Shown here: positions 10,759 to 22,547 of the stretch, piece after piece
How the letters are laid out: the number at the start of each line of letters is the position of its first letter
Position numbering within the stretch: position 1 is the stretch's first letter
Assembly: GCF_004664715.2 (NCBI RefSeq)
Contig: NC_051063.1
Location: forward strand, 68,399,018-68,463,017
DNA length: 64,000 bases
Origin: Peromyscus leucopus
Lineage: Eukaryota; Chordata; Mammalia; Rodentia; Cricetidae
Direction: 5' to 3'
Notes under the pieces: model-generated
Seen by the model: only the letters and a program-made list of their open reading frames with translations
Told to the model about the DNA's origin: nothing
The model's database searches: none
Position numbers and translations under genes: made by a program

Positions 10759-12887
10759 AGTCTACACTTCACCATCATCACATTGAACTCAAAGGTTTTA
10801 CCCATGTCTGTCCATGCCATGTGAGGGGCAATCTTCTGTCAAAACTGTGTGGCCCTGGGTGATTCCTTTTGTCCCATGTCCTTTAAGGCAAACACTCTCA
10901 AAGTCTGTGTTTTGTGTCTTTGAAAAGGACACTGCAGCTTCTGCTAAGGCAGTTTCCCCTGCTTTCCCTGTCAGACCTCTCCCTGCAACAAGCTTACAAA
11001 TAACCCAGCGCTTCCTTAACCCACATCCCCAGCGTGTTCAAGGGGAAACACGCTGCTAGTCACCCAGAGCCAAATGTAGCCCAGCCTCCAGAAAGCAGAA
11101 CAGTGCTGGATGTGTGACTGTGTGAGTACAGTTATTTTCTTCCCAGAGAAAGCTACAGAATTTTGTACTATCTTATCAGAATAAAGAATAACTAAAGACA
11201 CAGGCTTGGATTGAAATGTGCGCAGAATGATTGCATTTTTAATTTCGTGATCAAAATTACAGGCATTGGCCTCTCCAGAGTTATTTCCTATCTACCCCAG
11301 AAGGATTTTTCCTACTGCTTAAAATTGCATTTGCCTTGCAATGAGCTGCAGGGAAACATCTCCACGGTTGTCTCTTTTTCCTCCTTTCACAACTATTGCA
11401 AAGATCTTATTATTCTCCCCATCGAGTGAGGAAGGGAGCAGAGGAGGGGAGATCAAACACTCTAAATTTTAGCATAAATGTCAAGGTGAAAAGTACAGCA
11501 AACCCTAACAAAAAACTTCCCAAGAAAGCCAGGGAAGGCTCTGTTTTTATTTCAGTGACAACCCACACTCCTCCCAAAGTTCCAAACCGTAAATGTTGAT
11601 GCCATCTTAAAGACCACATCGCTGAGCACATGGTTGGAGAAGAAACCATTCTGAGCATTTAATTGAGCCTCTAAACCCACACAACCCTCCCAGAGTCTTT
11701 GCTGAGAGCAGAAGGCGCCACATTGCCCCTGCCAAGGACGGGAACACAGTAAAAGGCATTTCTAATTGATTCTTCACCTTTTTTTTTTATTATTATTATT
11801 GCAGGAGCTGCCGGATAGCAAGGAACCAGGTGACGTGCAAGAAAGAAGAAAAAGAAGGAGCCAAGATGGTGGAATTAGGGATTCACACCCAGTCTGGTCT
11901 GTCTTCCAGTTCAGACATGATGAGTTCTCTTAACATTTCCTATTATTTACTGAAATTAGCATGCTTGTCTAGGTGCCTAGCCGGCTTGCAGAGTTTGCTT
12001 GAGATAAGTCAGGCTGTGCTGACATGGCAGCAAACTGAAATACAGGGAAATACCCTGGGATATGTGGTGGGACTCAACTCTGAGTGGGGCTCCTCTCATG
12101 TACACGGAGAACTGAACACAGCCAAACTTAGATGGTAGCCTACTTAATATCTTTAAATAAAACAATGCCCACATGCGATGATGTGGGAAGGAAGGCGTAA
12201 TGACTGAAAGGAATAAGTGTGCATGATGTCTATTGAGTAATAAGGAAATCACCACTACATTGTGTCATTCCCAATCGTAGAGAACCTCTAAGTGAAAACA
12301 AAGCCCTCTGCCCTCCCTCCCCAGCAGGGGCCGGGTGGGAGAGTTTCCACTGTTGGTCCTTTGAAGGCACCGCTGTAAGCAAAGCTGTTATTCTCTTGTT
12401 CTAGATTTTTCTCCTTGTACATACTGTATCTGCTGCCCTGTTGTGCAAAATTAGCAATTGACCTTACTGTTGTGACTTTTTTCCTTCCAGGTCAAGGATG
12501 GCATCAGGTGGGAGAAAGATGTGCAAAGAGGGCCCCCCAGAATTGATATGGTTAAACCCATCAGTCTGTGTCTGAGGGCTGGGCTGAGCATGTTCAAGAT
12601 CAGGACAACTGAGGCTCATTTACAGCAAATGAAATACAACCAGACACAGCATGGGAGCATCAGTGGCCTCGCAGGAAGGGGAGAATACTGACCTGAGCAT
12701 GCTAGAGTCACAACCTTGACCCACTGAAGGTTCCACATGAACACGCTCTAACAGTGTGGACAGCCTCTGAGATTTCACAGAGGCTGAATTTCTGAGCAAG
12801 AGTTTTACCATCCTGGAATAAGAGCTGTTTTAGAACATGCAAGTAAAACTATAAAACCAAAGGCACACATTAACTTTTAATTTAGAT
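10754..12887. other. Unique sequence, nothing recognised
   Basis: About 2.1 kb of unique sequence. 11778-11802 is a T-rich run followed by (ATT)n. 'gccaagatggtgg' at 11860-11872 matches the YY1-type CCAAGATGG core, which is short enough to occur by chance. No splice-flanked coding frame was found. Confidence 0.45.
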
Positions 12888-13082
12888 ATAAAATTCCAGC
12901 CAGGCAGTGGAGGCACACGCCTTTAATCCCAGCACTCGGGAGGCAGAGACAGGCAGATCTCTGTGAGTTCAAGGCCAGCATTGTCTACAGATCAAGATCC
13001 AGGACAGGCACCAAAACTACACAGAGAAACCCTGTCTCGAAAAAAACAAAACAAAAAGATAAATAAATAAATAAAATTCCAG
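12888..13082 (+). mobile_element. SINE B1, full length, with target-site duplication
   Basis: The element runs from about 12900 to 13070: 'caggcagtggaggcacacgc', 'ctttaatcccagcactcggg', 'gaggcagagacaggcagatc' and a right half 'agatccaggacaggcacc', then 'acacagagaaaccctgtctc' and an A-rich tail. It is flanked by the 12-bp direct repeat 'ataaaattccag' at 12888-12899 and 13071-13082. The right-half variant is one I associate with cricetid rodents. Confidence 0.97.
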
Positions 13083-13089
13083 TAAGTTA

Positions 13090-13175
13090 GCTAGGAATGT
13101 AGCTGGGTGATGTATAATTTGCCTAGCCTGTGTATACAAGATCTTGGGCTGGATCTGCAGCATTGCTAACAAAAC
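13090..13175 (+). mobile_element. ID-type SINE (tRNA-Ala derived), diverged
   Basis: 'ggaatgtagctgggtgatgta', then 'tttgcctagcctgtgtatac' and 'aagatcttgggctggatctgcagc' follows the ID/BC1 body (A box, 'ttgcctagcatg', B box). The tail is A-rich. It lies directly downstream of the B1. Confidence 0.7.
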
Positions 13176-13729
13176 ATATATAAATTATGACAAGCTACCA
13201 GGCCTAGGGAGCACCACATGCTTCCCACAGTTCCAGACAAAGAGGGCATGAAAATGAGGTAACGCGGCTATCTGAAAACTGAACTTCCTGCTAGAACCAG
13301 TCAATTCTCTTCAAAGATAGATAACAGAATCCGGAGTTGCTAAATAAATGATTTACAGTGTCCAGTGTTGAGTCCAAAATCACTAGACATGGGAAGAAAT
13401 AGAAAAGCTTCAATACAAGCAACTTAAACTTAATTTCAGGTAGCCTAGATTCTGATCTTAGGAGACAAGTTCTTTAAAACTACTGGCAGAAATATTTTCA
13501 AATAATTAAAGGAAAATGTATTCCTCACGAATGAACAGATAAGAAACATGAGCAAAAGACTAGAAACTACTAAGATGAAACCAAATGGGAATTTTAGACT
13601 TGAAAAAAAATAGCTGAAAGTTAAAACTCTGCCTATTATGTCTAATGGCAGATTGGAGATAGTAAAGAGATGAAAATGCATGATCAAATCTATTGAAAAG
13701 GCCAGCCTCACGTGTAGAAAAAGGAGTAT
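13176..13729. other. Unique A-rich sequence
   Basis: No identifiable repeat or gene. Poly-A run near 13603. Confidence 0.4.
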
Positions 13730-14103
13730 TGTCGTGGCTTGAATGTAGCATCTACCCCATAGGCTCATGTGTCTTCATACTTGTCCTCTAGGAAGGGTCT
13801 TACTGTTTGGGGAGTTTGGGGAACCTTTAAAAGGGGATTGCTGTGGGGAGGTCTTGAGGTTTCTAGTCCCGCCCACTTCCTCTCCTCTGTTTCTGGAGCT
13901 TCATGCCCCTGCCACCATGTGACCCACTCATATATGCTCACACAGCTTCACACTTCGCCCATGATGCCTGGAGCCTCCTGCACTCTCAGGCCTGTCATTC
14001 ATGATGGCCATAGCTTCAAACATGAACCCAAACAAGCCCTTCTTCTCTTAAATTGCTTCTTCTCGGGTGTTTGGTCACAACAACGAGAAAAGTAGCTGAT
14101 GCA
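13730..14103 (+). mobile_element. Solo LTR, MaLR-like
   Basis: The LTR starts TG and ends CA. The body shows 'ggcttgaatgtagcatctacccc', 'ggctcatgtg', 'aaccttt', 'ggtcttgaggttt', 'cccacttcct', 'gccaccatgtgac', 'aacccaaacaagcccttctt' and 'tggtcacaacaacgagaaaagtagctgatgca'. This is the rodent LTR family that also gives 27570-27900 and 46455-46820. I assign it to the MaLR (MT/ORR1-like) group from memory. No internal region is attached. Confidence 0.8.
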
Positions 14104-14774
14104 TGTATTGAAGACAAAGAAACAGACCTCTAGAATTCTGCAGGGCCATCTTCAATGGGGCAGACTTCTGAGAAGAGAGGAGAGCAAGGCTGGAGCAGAA
14201 AAATACTTTGAAGAAATAAAGACGGGGAATATCAGAGATTGGAAGAAAACTGCTTTAGAGATTCAAGGAGGTGAGCAACACTGAAGCAGTGTAAGCAGAG
14301 AACGACCCCAAGACAGATTACACTCGTATTCCTCCAAATGAAGTAAAGAAATGCAGAAGCACCATGGTGGGGGAAATGGGTGGTTGACAGGCAAGCAAAA
14401 CTTAGAAAAAAAAATCACTGGTTTCTCATTAAAACAATGGAGGACCAAAGACAATGGGCTAGGGTGGTTTAAAGAGCTGGATGGAAAACACTGTTGACTT
14501 CTATGTGCTGACAGTCTCTCTCACTACTGAAAATGAAGTAAGGATGCTTTCCCACAAACCAAGTGAGGATGGCTTGCTAGTAGCAATTTCCTGTGCTCTT
14601 ACAGAACAAGCCCTCACCTGACAAAGAACCAGGTTGAAGGATAAAGGAAACACAATTGCAAAAGTGGCTAACAGACAGGAAATAGTTCTAAGCTACACTT
14701 TTTTTTTTACTCATTATAATGTATTATAAAAAAACAAGTATTTAAATCATCTATATCACCCTACCCAAATGGGA
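14104..14774. other. Unique sequence, nothing recognised
   Basis: A-rich in places, with a T run at 14699-14708. No gene or named repeat. Confidence 0.4.
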
Positions 14775-15215
14775 GGCATAGTGACCATCAAGGTGGTGGA
14801 GTGGGTAAGAAGATGGGAAGAAGTGCTATGGAATGCTGTCCTTCGTCCATGACATGGTACTGCATACATGAACTCCCAGGAGCTGCATAAGACTTCAGTA
14901 CTTCAGACATCAGTATTCCAATATCAACGGAGGGGAAATTCCTGAGATCACTGGCATTGGATTTGAGGTCATGACTACTGGCAGGTTGTTCCTGTCCAAA
15001 CAGATGGCCCCATGCCCATTCACATACATGCAGCAATGAATGGACTCAGGGGTTATTAATAACAGCAAAAATAAGAGAAGAAGAAGAAGTTGGGGTGGGA
15101 GACACTAGGAGAAATTGGGGAGAAAGTATTAATGGATGGACAGGATCAAAATACATTGCACAAATGTATGGAAATTTGAAAGAATAAATAAAAATATTAT
15201 TTAAAAAAACTAAAC
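14775..15215 (+). mobile_element. L1 3' end (rodent Lx-like)
   Basis: 'ggtggtggagtgggtaagaa', 'gggttattaataacagcaaaaataag', 'ggatggacaggatcaaaatacattgc', 'acaaatgtatggaaatttgaaagaataaataaa' is the terminal 3' UTR and tail layout of rodent L1. The ORFs are absent. Confidence 0.75.
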
Positions 15216-15399
15216 ATTTGTATCTAGTTTAAAAATACTGCATATAGTATTTGTAACATAAGTAAGAGATGTAGCAGTAATCTCCCAAAGTATGGAATGA
15301 ATTTGAATTGTATTGTTGTGTGATTATCACATTCCAATATTATAAAACACTAGAGTGATACAGTATTAGCTAGCTAATGGAAAGAAAGAAATACTAGAT

Positions 15400-15965
15400 A
15401 TCAAGAATAAAAAGTATCATGTAAAGTTCCCTAAATAGTATAGGTTCTAAACAGACACTGTCATTAAGCAAACTTATTGTGAGCATCCCTTCAAAGTAGA
15501 GCTTAAAGATACCAGTAAAGCAAATAAATATATTTATAAAACATTTGATTAACATAAAAAGGCAAAAAACAACTAGAGAATAAAAATATAACATAAATTG
15601 AAATGCTCAAGAATTCCAACTTCTACTAATTATGCTAAAAGTAAATGCACTAAACACCTGTAAGTAAAAGACAGAAACTATCAGATTTGGTAGAAAACAA
15701 TAACCATTTAAATGCTCTTCACAAGAGATGCATGTTAAATATGAAGATGTCAACACAAAGCAAACAAAAGGAAGAAAGTATGCCATACTCAGAGCAGGTA
15801 CAAGGATGCTGGTGTACTTATCAAAGTAGAAGGAACATTTCAAGGTAAAGAGGAACAGTTCATAGTGGGAAAGATGCCTTGTTTTTCATCTGGAAAATAT
15901 AAAACAACTATGATGTATCTAATAACAGCATATCAAAATTATGAGTAACACAGACAAAACCACTT
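15400..15965 (+). mobile_element. Old L1 fragment (5' part of ORF2, degraded)
   Basis: 'gtaaatgcactaaacacctg', 'agacagaaactatcagatttgg', 'cacaagagatgcatgttaaatatg' and 'ggtgtacttatcaaagtagaagg' follow, in order, the start of ORF2 in old mammalian L1 (endonuclease region). It has multiple frame breaks. 15216-15400 is AT-rich and may belong to it. Confidence 0.6.
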
Positions 15966-16595
15966 TTAATCCAAGTTCCCATGCCACGACGAACTAGATG
16001 TCCGTGCCAAAGTCATGAATTATCTTCTTTTTATTTTTAAGCAGTCACTTTTTTTCTTCCAACATACCTTCTTTCCTGTTTATTCTTTGAAATATTGGCT
16101 CAAGAAATGGCTTAGTCATGAGACATGAGCCTCCAACTTGGACTGGAAGGGAGTCTGATTGACTAGCTCAGCCCTGAGAGTTCTCTGCATTGTGCAACTC
16201 TAGACAAGGAAGGCAGTACATGGTACAGGATACATCACAGGAAGGGGTTGCTATTGAAGCAGGTTGGATGAAACAAAACTCTAAATTTTCTTTCCAACAA
16301 TGTGGTGTCTGTGTTCAATCTTTCTCTAAGCCTTGTTCTTTTTCATCTAGAGATGTCAGAGAGTCAAGTGATAAATGCCACAGTGTCAGCAGCACGTACT
16401 TAGGACCATGATGGCAGAGAAGTCCTTAAAGCAGCTCCAAGCACAATCCTTTCTCAAGCATACTCTGCTGGCACCATCATCACCCAACAGTTGGTGGCTG
16501 GGCTCTTGTGCAAGGGTCTTCTCTCTGGAGTGTGAATGATCCTAAGAGTAGGTTGTAGCTCTCCAAAGTGACCTGTCTTTCATTGTTCTGTAGAT
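15966..16595. other. Unique sequence, nothing recognised
   Basis: Medium AT content. No supported gene, repeat or motif cluster. Confidence 0.4.
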
Positions 16596-17045
16596 GAAAT
16601 TCTAAACGGTCTTATTAAATAAGAAACACAGAGCTAAGCAGAGTTAAAAGCCCAAGAGATAAGAGCAATAGTGAACAGCCTTTAGCTTACCACTCGCTGC
16701 CGTCCTTCCCCCGAGAGAGAGAGACCTTCTCCTGTGTGACCTTTTTATTGCCTTTCTGTTCTGCCTTCTCATTGGCTCTAAACCCAACCACATGACTTCC
16801 TTGTCACTGACTGTCTATACAGACCTCTAGGTCTCTATGGTTGGTACTGGGATTAAAAGTTCAGGTCACCTTGCTTGGCTATGTCCTTGACCACACAGAG
16901 ACTCTGCCTGTCATGTGATTGGATTAAGGGCATGTACTACCACTGCCAGACTTCTGCTTAATGACAATGACCTCTGATCTCCAGGCAACTTTATTAACAT
17001 ACAAATGAAATCACATTTCAGCACAAATAAAATATCACCATATTG
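16596..17045 (-). mobile_element. Cricetid composite repeat with B1-like segments
   Basis: On the plus strand it opens with 'cttattaaataagaaacacag', passes 'ttctcattggctctaaaccc', 'accacatgac', 'acagacctctaggtctctatggttggtactgggattaaa' and 'aactttattaacatacaaatgaaatcacatttcagcacaaataaaatatcacc'. Read on the minus strand it carries AATAAAG and two 'ttaatcc'-type B1-like blocks. I recall this element as very abundant in cricetid genomes. I cannot name it and cannot say whether it is LTR-derived. Confidence 0.7.
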
Positions 17046-17061
17046 TTCCTCATGTCTCTTT

Positions 17062-17276
17062 TTCAAAGATGCATTTAATTTTATTTTATATGTATGGCAC
17101 CACATGCATGACATGTGGGCCTGGTGCCTGTCAAAGACAGAAACTAGTTGTTGGATTCCCTAGGATTGGAGTTACAGGTGGTTGTGAGCCAGCATCTGGG
17201 TCCTGGGAACCAAACCCAAAACCTCTGTAAGAGCAACCAGTGCTCCTAATCACTGAGCCATCTCTCCGGCCCCTCG
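17062..17276 (-). mobile_element. SINE of the B2/B3 group
   Basis: The minus-strand head reads out on the plus strand as 'gtgctcctaatcactgagccatctctccggcccc' (17244-17274). It is preceded by 'ggttgtgagccagcatctgggtcctgggaac' and the 'atgtgggcctggtgcctgtcaaagacagaa' body, with a T-rich tail end at about 17062-17090. Confidence 0.9.
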
Positions 17277-19204
17277 AGTCTCTTTTAAGGATACACTGAC
17301 CCCTAAGAAAGTGGACATGCTTGTTTCATTTTGTATCTGAGCTGCTAAAGAGCATACATAACCCCAGTAAGCAGACATTGTCATCTGGTGTCTTCATCAG
17401 TGTTTTCTCCCAGCCACCCATGACAACATGCCATTTCAACAGTGAAAATCCACTGATCACCTTTTCCCTTAAGAAAGTCTTTCTACTCTACATGACCTTT
17501 CTATCTACTGGCTTTTAGTTCCCATCAGTGTTTCTGGAATATATTTGTAGATAGGACAATCTAAGGAACTTAAAAAATTATTCTTCACATTTTCTCATCA
17601 ACATTTATAGCTCTTTCAGTTAGTCTGCTATTATTTTATGATAACAATTTTATCATGCTTTGTCCCCAAATCCTCTTGACTGCCTGCATTTAAAGGTGCA
17701 AAGTAAATATAATAAAAGCCGACTTCCTCAGACACTTGAAAGGCAAAACACTTTTTGAATCATGCCATGAGGAGATACATAGAAAAGAACTCTGATTAAA
17801 TTCACTTTCAGCTGAAAATTTCTGAGCATTATATTAATGACCTTGAAGATTGTCCGGCAGCAATATCTTGGGTATGAATTTCTTCAAAGGTTGAAATACA
17901 GGTTAGAACCCTCTAGAGGCTCCTGATATCAAATAAAAAGCTTAATCAATTTGTAGAAGCAAAAAGGTGGACATGCTTTAGAGCACCAGAAATTGATACT
18001 CTGAAATCTACAATTATTGGAACTGAAAGGAACTAACTCGCAGTCTGATAAGATTTCTTTTTCCTGGTGTTTCTCCTGCCCTAGCAGACATGAAAGGAAA
18101 AAACAAGTTTCAAAAATCAGCAAGACTGTAAATGTGTCGGAATTTTCATGCTATTAAAAAGGTCATCTTTGGCAGCCAAAGGTTAAATCCTTCATTCTGA
18201 TGAAGATGCTGGTAGAGTCTTTCCACTATTGCCCACTATTAACCTTGCCATGGGACCCGAAAGATTAAGCCTCAGCAGAGTTTGTCTGGTAGAAGCCACA
18301 TATTGCTAGTTGATTAACCCAAGAAGAGGCAACAAATGTCCATGTGTCTTTCTGTGTGAAAAGCAGGGTTGTACAGATTTGATAGACTTAGCCAGTTATT
18401 AGCCAACAATATTAACTGGAAACATCTTAGGTAACAGATATCCTCGACAATGCCTCTTTATTCCCCTGTCTCTGAACAACTGAGAGGATGTCTCCAGCAA
18501 ATGCTGATAGTGACTGTGACCTCCTCTAGCCTCTGGGTTAAAAGCCAGTGACCCCACTGAATTTCTCTCCTTGGTGTTCAATGACAAGACTAATAAGAAC
18601 TTAGAAAACCACTCTTGAAGAGCAGGAGAGAGGAAAGTAGATCAATGGACTCCTGGTGATCTTGAAAGTTTGGGAAATCACTTGAGAATTATCCACTCTG
18701 TCTTGCGATGACAGGCTAAGCTTTGTCCCTCTCAGGGAAAGCTCTGAACTGAAATGCTATATTTGAGCAGACTTCAAATGTCTCAGTGAAGCCTGGAGTC
18801 AACTCGCTTTCCTTCTCTCCAAAGTATCACAGGCACATTCCTCCCAGAGAGTCTTGCTGCCTTCTACTGACAGCCTGTGACCTAGAGGCGACTCCACTGG
18901 AGTCCCTGATGGGAGGAATGGGATTCCTCAAGTGGCTTTTGGAGATGTGGCCTAGAGACAAAGTCCCATTTTTTAAACAGTTACTGTGTTGGGGAGACAA
19001 GAGAAACATCCTGGTTTAATCTCGCTGTGGTCGTGCCGAAGTGAAACAAGATCATCCTTTGATGAGAGACTCCATCACTCCCTCCCCTCTGGCAGCAAAA
19101 TGTCATGTGCCACGTGTCACCCCAGGTCACCCTGTCATTTTGGCATCATGTGGGAGAAAGATCAAACAATAGGTAGGGTGGGAAGAAGAAAGGATAAACA
19201 AGAA
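17277..19204. other. Unique sequence, nothing recognised
   Basis: About 1.9 kb of AT-leaning unique sequence without a nameable repeat, gene or strong motif cluster. Confidence 0.45.
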
Positions 19205-19329
19205 TTTATTGCTGGGTATGGAATTCTCTGAGTATAAGCCCAGGAGTGAAATTGTTGGATCGTATGGTAGTTATACTTTTAATTTTTTTGAGAAATCTCC
19301 AAAATAATTTTACACTGGCTGTATTAGTT
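19205..19329 (-). mobile_element. L1 5' segment, inverted (twin-priming product)
   Basis: Read on the minus strand, this segment gives the L1 order 'aatacagcc', 'ggagatttctcaaaaaaatt', 'aactaccatacgatccaaca' and 'cactcctgggcttatac'. In L1 this lies immediately upstream of the segment that follows here in plus orientation. See the finding on twin priming. Confidence 0.75.
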
Positions 19330-19800
19330 AATACCCAGAGAAGTCCATACCCAAGCATAGAGATTTTACACTCCGTGTTTATTTCTGCTTTATCCATTAT
19401 AGAAAGAATTGGGGTCAACTTAATTGTCCATCAACAGATGAATGGATAATAAAAATTTGGTACATATACAAAATGGAATACTATGCAGCTCTAAAGAAAA
19501 ATGAAGTTAAAAAATTTGAGTGAAAATGGATAGACATAAATGTATTATATTAAACAAAGTCACAAAATCTCAGAAAGAAAAAATGCACATTCTCGTATAT
19601 GGAATCTATCCAATAGCATGTATATATGTAAACAAATGTACATGTAGGTACAATATAACATAAAAAAGGAATAAGAAGCCCACTTTAAAAAACATAAAGC
19701 TAATATTTCTTCTAGTTCTAATTCTGTAATGAATTTATTCATTTTGGTGGAAGAGAAGTACATACAATATATTCAATACTAAAAGTGTTCAATTCTATGC
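19330..19800 (+). mobile_element. L1 3' segment
   Basis: Plus-sense L1: 'ctccgtgtttatttctgctttatccattatag', 'aacttaattgtccatcaacagatgaatgg', 'ggtacatatacaaaatggaatactatgcagc', then 'gtatatggaatctatcc'. This is the ORF2 C-terminal coding region, broken by stops. The 3' limit is approximate. Confidence 0.8.
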
Positions 19801-20254
19801 GAGGTTCCACATCTTCCATTCTGAATGCCTATTCTAGCTGTGTAGAAGTTCACTGAGGTATGTAGGCTTTGAGTTGAGTTAATTTTGGTGTTTGATGTTT
19901 CCACTTATCTGCAAGTATTTTTATAATAAAAAGTTTTAGAAAATAATCTATTTTTTCAAATTTTGAGGAATCAATAATTTTCAAGTCAAAAATTACTTAA
20001 AATAAAAACCTTCAATACCTATCTAGACATTTTGATGTCTTTAATCAGTCAATTATGGCCACTATCTTTTATATACTGTCTACCATTGCACCTACTCATT
20101 CATGTTTTTAATTAGTCTTAAAATTTTAAAATAAATCTCTAATTGTCTCAATTGTTCTTATGCCCCAAACTGGCATACCAAAAGCTCGATTTAAGAAAAA
20201 ATTGTTAAATAGTTAAAGTTTGAAAAAAATAGTTCAAGTGCTTCCCTTGTTACT
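19801..20254. other. AT-rich unique sequence
   Basis: No named repeat. It may include further L1-derived sequence that I cannot place. Confidence 0.35.
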
Positions 20255-20479
20255 AGTAATATAGCTGGGAGGTGGTGACTCACACCTTTAATTCCCAGAA
20301 CTCAGGAGGCAAGGCAGGCAGATACCTTATGAGTTCAAGGCCAACCTGGTCTCTAGAGTGAGTTTAGTACAGCCAAAGCTACACAGAGAAACCCTGTCTT
20401 GAAAAACAAAACAAAAGAACAACAGAAAAAAAAAACCAAAAAAAAAAAGAAAAGAAAAGAAGAAGTTCCAAGTAATATA
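20255..20479 (+). mobile_element. SINE B1 with target-site duplication
   Basis: The element at 20264-20470 runs 'gctgggaggtggtgactcac', 'acctttaattcccagaactcagg', 'tgagttcaaggccaacctgg', 'ctacacagagaaaccctgtc' and a long A-rich tail. It is flanked by 'agtaatata' at 20255-20263 and 20471-20479. Confidence 0.95.
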
Positions 20480-20904
20480 AAGAATCTAAAAGGTATTAAT
20501 GTGCTTAGAACTTTTAATAAATTTTCTTGATTAATAATTTTCAAAATGAAGTTTTAAAGAATATCATCATCTAAAAGAGGATAGTCTTAAGCTTTGGAGC
20601 TTAGTCTGTTTTGTTTTAATCTAATTTAGTCAAGGCATAAAGTATATACTTGTTGACTGCTCAATGCCCCGCAAAGATTCTGAGAACTGTGCCGGAGGGA
20701 CACAACATCTATGGCTTCAGTAAGAGCAGGTTTTTAAAACCTCACTGTGAAGTGTCATTTGTCGTGGTGAGAACATGGCTTCTGTGGCTCCTCTGTGAAG
20801 TGGACAGTCCCCAACTGGACACAGATTTGTCATGAATGGCTTCCCCAACATTGTCCTTTTCAACCCAACCAGTGTTCCACCAGACCGTGGAATGGTTATT
20901 TTAA
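20480..20904. other. Unique sequence, nothing recognised
   Basis: AT-rich first half, then medium GC. No gene evidence. Confidence 0.4.
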
Positions 20905-21048
20905 AAAGTCAGGTGATATGGCAGGAGTCTGTAATCCCAGCTCTAGGGAGCCAGAGACAGGCTTTTCCCTGGAGCTTACTGGCTGGGCAGTCTAGTCTGG
21001 TGGGCTCTAGCTTTTTGAGACACCCTGTCTCAAAAAATAAGGAAGACA
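20905..21048 (+). mobile_element. B1-like right half of a B4-type composite SINE
   Basis: 'ggcaggagtctgtaatcccagc', 'tggagcttactggctgggcagtctag' and 'gacaccctgtctcaaaaaataagg' are typical of the 7SL-derived part of B4 composites. The tRNA-like left end is missing. Confidence 0.75.
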
Positions 21049-21084
21049 CACAACCTAACCCATGGCCCCCGCATGTGTGTGCAG

Positions 21085-21468
21085 AGTGGTTTTATCCACT
21101 TTCCACAAACTGGGGTCATCTAGGAATAGGGGGCCACAGTTGAGACGTTGCCTCTGTCAGATGGGCCTGTGGACATGTATGTCAGTGAAGTATTGTCTTG
21201 ATATTTTGATGTGGAAGATCTGGTCTACTGTGGGCTCTGCCACCCCTGGGCAGGTGGGCCTGGGTTGTATAAGACACAAGACTAGGTAAGCCACGGAAAA
21301 GGTGTTCCTCCACGGACTATGCTTCCATGTGTGCCTCCAGGTTCCTTCCTGAGCTTCTGCCACGGTTTCCCCAGAAGACGGGCTGTAACCTGTAAGCCAA
21401 ATTAACCTTTTTCCTCCTCAGATTGCTTTTGGCCATGGTGTTTATAACAGCAGCAGAAACTAAAGCAG
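21085..21468 (+). mobile_element. Rodent LTR, MaLR-like (different subfamily)
   Basis: 'cacagttgagacgttgcctctgtcagat', 'ggcctgtggacatgtatgtcag', 'ctgtgggctctgccacccctgggcaggtgggcctgggttg', 'tgtaacctgtaagccaaattaacc', 'ttgcttttggccatggtgtttataacagcagcagaaac'. The layout and its TATA/polyA-like 3' part fit a rodent MaLR-group LTR. The precise subfamily is not known to me. Confidence 0.7.
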
Positions 21469-21552
21469 ATCAACACCCATGCATGCATGCACCAGCATGT
21501 ACAATTGCACACATACACACAAATGCACACATACACACACACACACACACAA
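21469..21552. repeat. Degenerate (CA)n/(CATG)n tract
   Basis: GCATGCATGC followed by irregular CACA-rich units ending in about 22 bp of CA at 21530-21551. Confidence 0.9.
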
Positions 21553-22188
21553 TGAAGAACACAATATGATAGTACCAAACATCTCATACTTACATATGCC
21601 TTTTCAATAACCAAAAAGAAGTCATGTCCATTTGCTATCTCCAAAAAAAAATTTTAGACAATTAAAACACAAGATGGATATTCAGATTCCTTTTCCTAGT
21701 TATGGATAATAAGAAATGTGATTGATCTCATGCATTTAACACGAAGATGTTCAAAGTAATATGAAAATAGATAATCTGTACTCAATAGAAAGTCTGGAGA
21801 CTTTGAGATCTTCAGTGAAGTGGGTTCTATCACCTAAGGAAGGTATGGGCATTCAGGTCTCCACTCAGATACTCCCACTGTGCTTGGGGTCCAGGGCCCT
21901 AGATGAATTAGCCACAAATGCATCTCAGGTTTCTCCACTGCTCTTGGAGGTGACCATGGATGAGGGAGTGCCCACAGCCAGGCTCTGGGAGACACTAACC
22001 CTCAGTGCAGGCTCTGCTACGGGGCTCCCAATGGGGGCTAGCACTGTCTTTTTGTAACTTTAAGTAGTCTAAGAAACACGAAAAAGGAGCTCCCTGGGAA
22101 TGGAGGGTGACGAGAGGGGTAAATCTAGAGCAAGCACTGGCAGTGGCCAGTGATTTATCGCCAGTCCTGCAAGCTTGAACTATTGTGC
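21553..22188. other. Unique sequence, nothing recognised
   Basis: A 98-codon plus-strand frame at 21761-22057 has no recognisable domain. Confidence 0.4.
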
Positions 22189-22396
22189 ATCTGCAAACTT
22201 CTTTTTTGTTGTTGTTGTTGTTTTCTGTTTGTTTTGTTTTTCGAGATAGGGTTTCTCTGTGTAGTTTTGCTGCCTTTCCTGGATCTCACTCTGTAGCCCA
22301 GGCTGGCCTCGAACTCACAGAGATCCGCCTGGCTCTGCCTCCCGAGTGCTGGGATTAAAGGTGTGTTTCCCCACTGCCTGGCCAATCTGCAAACTT
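22189..22396 (-). mobile_element. SINE B1 with target-site duplication
   Basis: Minus-strand element at 22201-22384. T/GTT-rich tail first, then 'gatagggtttctctgtgtag', 'aggctggcctcgaactcaca', 'gagatccgcctggctctgcctcc', 'gagtgctgggattaaaggtgtg'. The flanking repeat 'atctgcaaactt' is at 22189-22200 and 22385-22396. Confidence 0.97.
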
Positions 22397-22547
22397 TTTA
22401 TTCTCTGAGACTGGGCTGTTGTCTCAGAGTCATTCTCCAGAACGCCTTGTAGAACAGCACACTGAGAATAGTCGTGTGTTGGCTCAGATACCTAAGTAGT
22501 TCAAAGAAGGGATCAGTCTGAATCTGGAAAGCTCAGTAAATAGTGGG

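Noticed and set aside
11858..11874. YY1-type CCAAGATGG as a retroelement or promoter start
   Set aside because: A single 9-bp match with no L1 5' UTR or CpG context around it.
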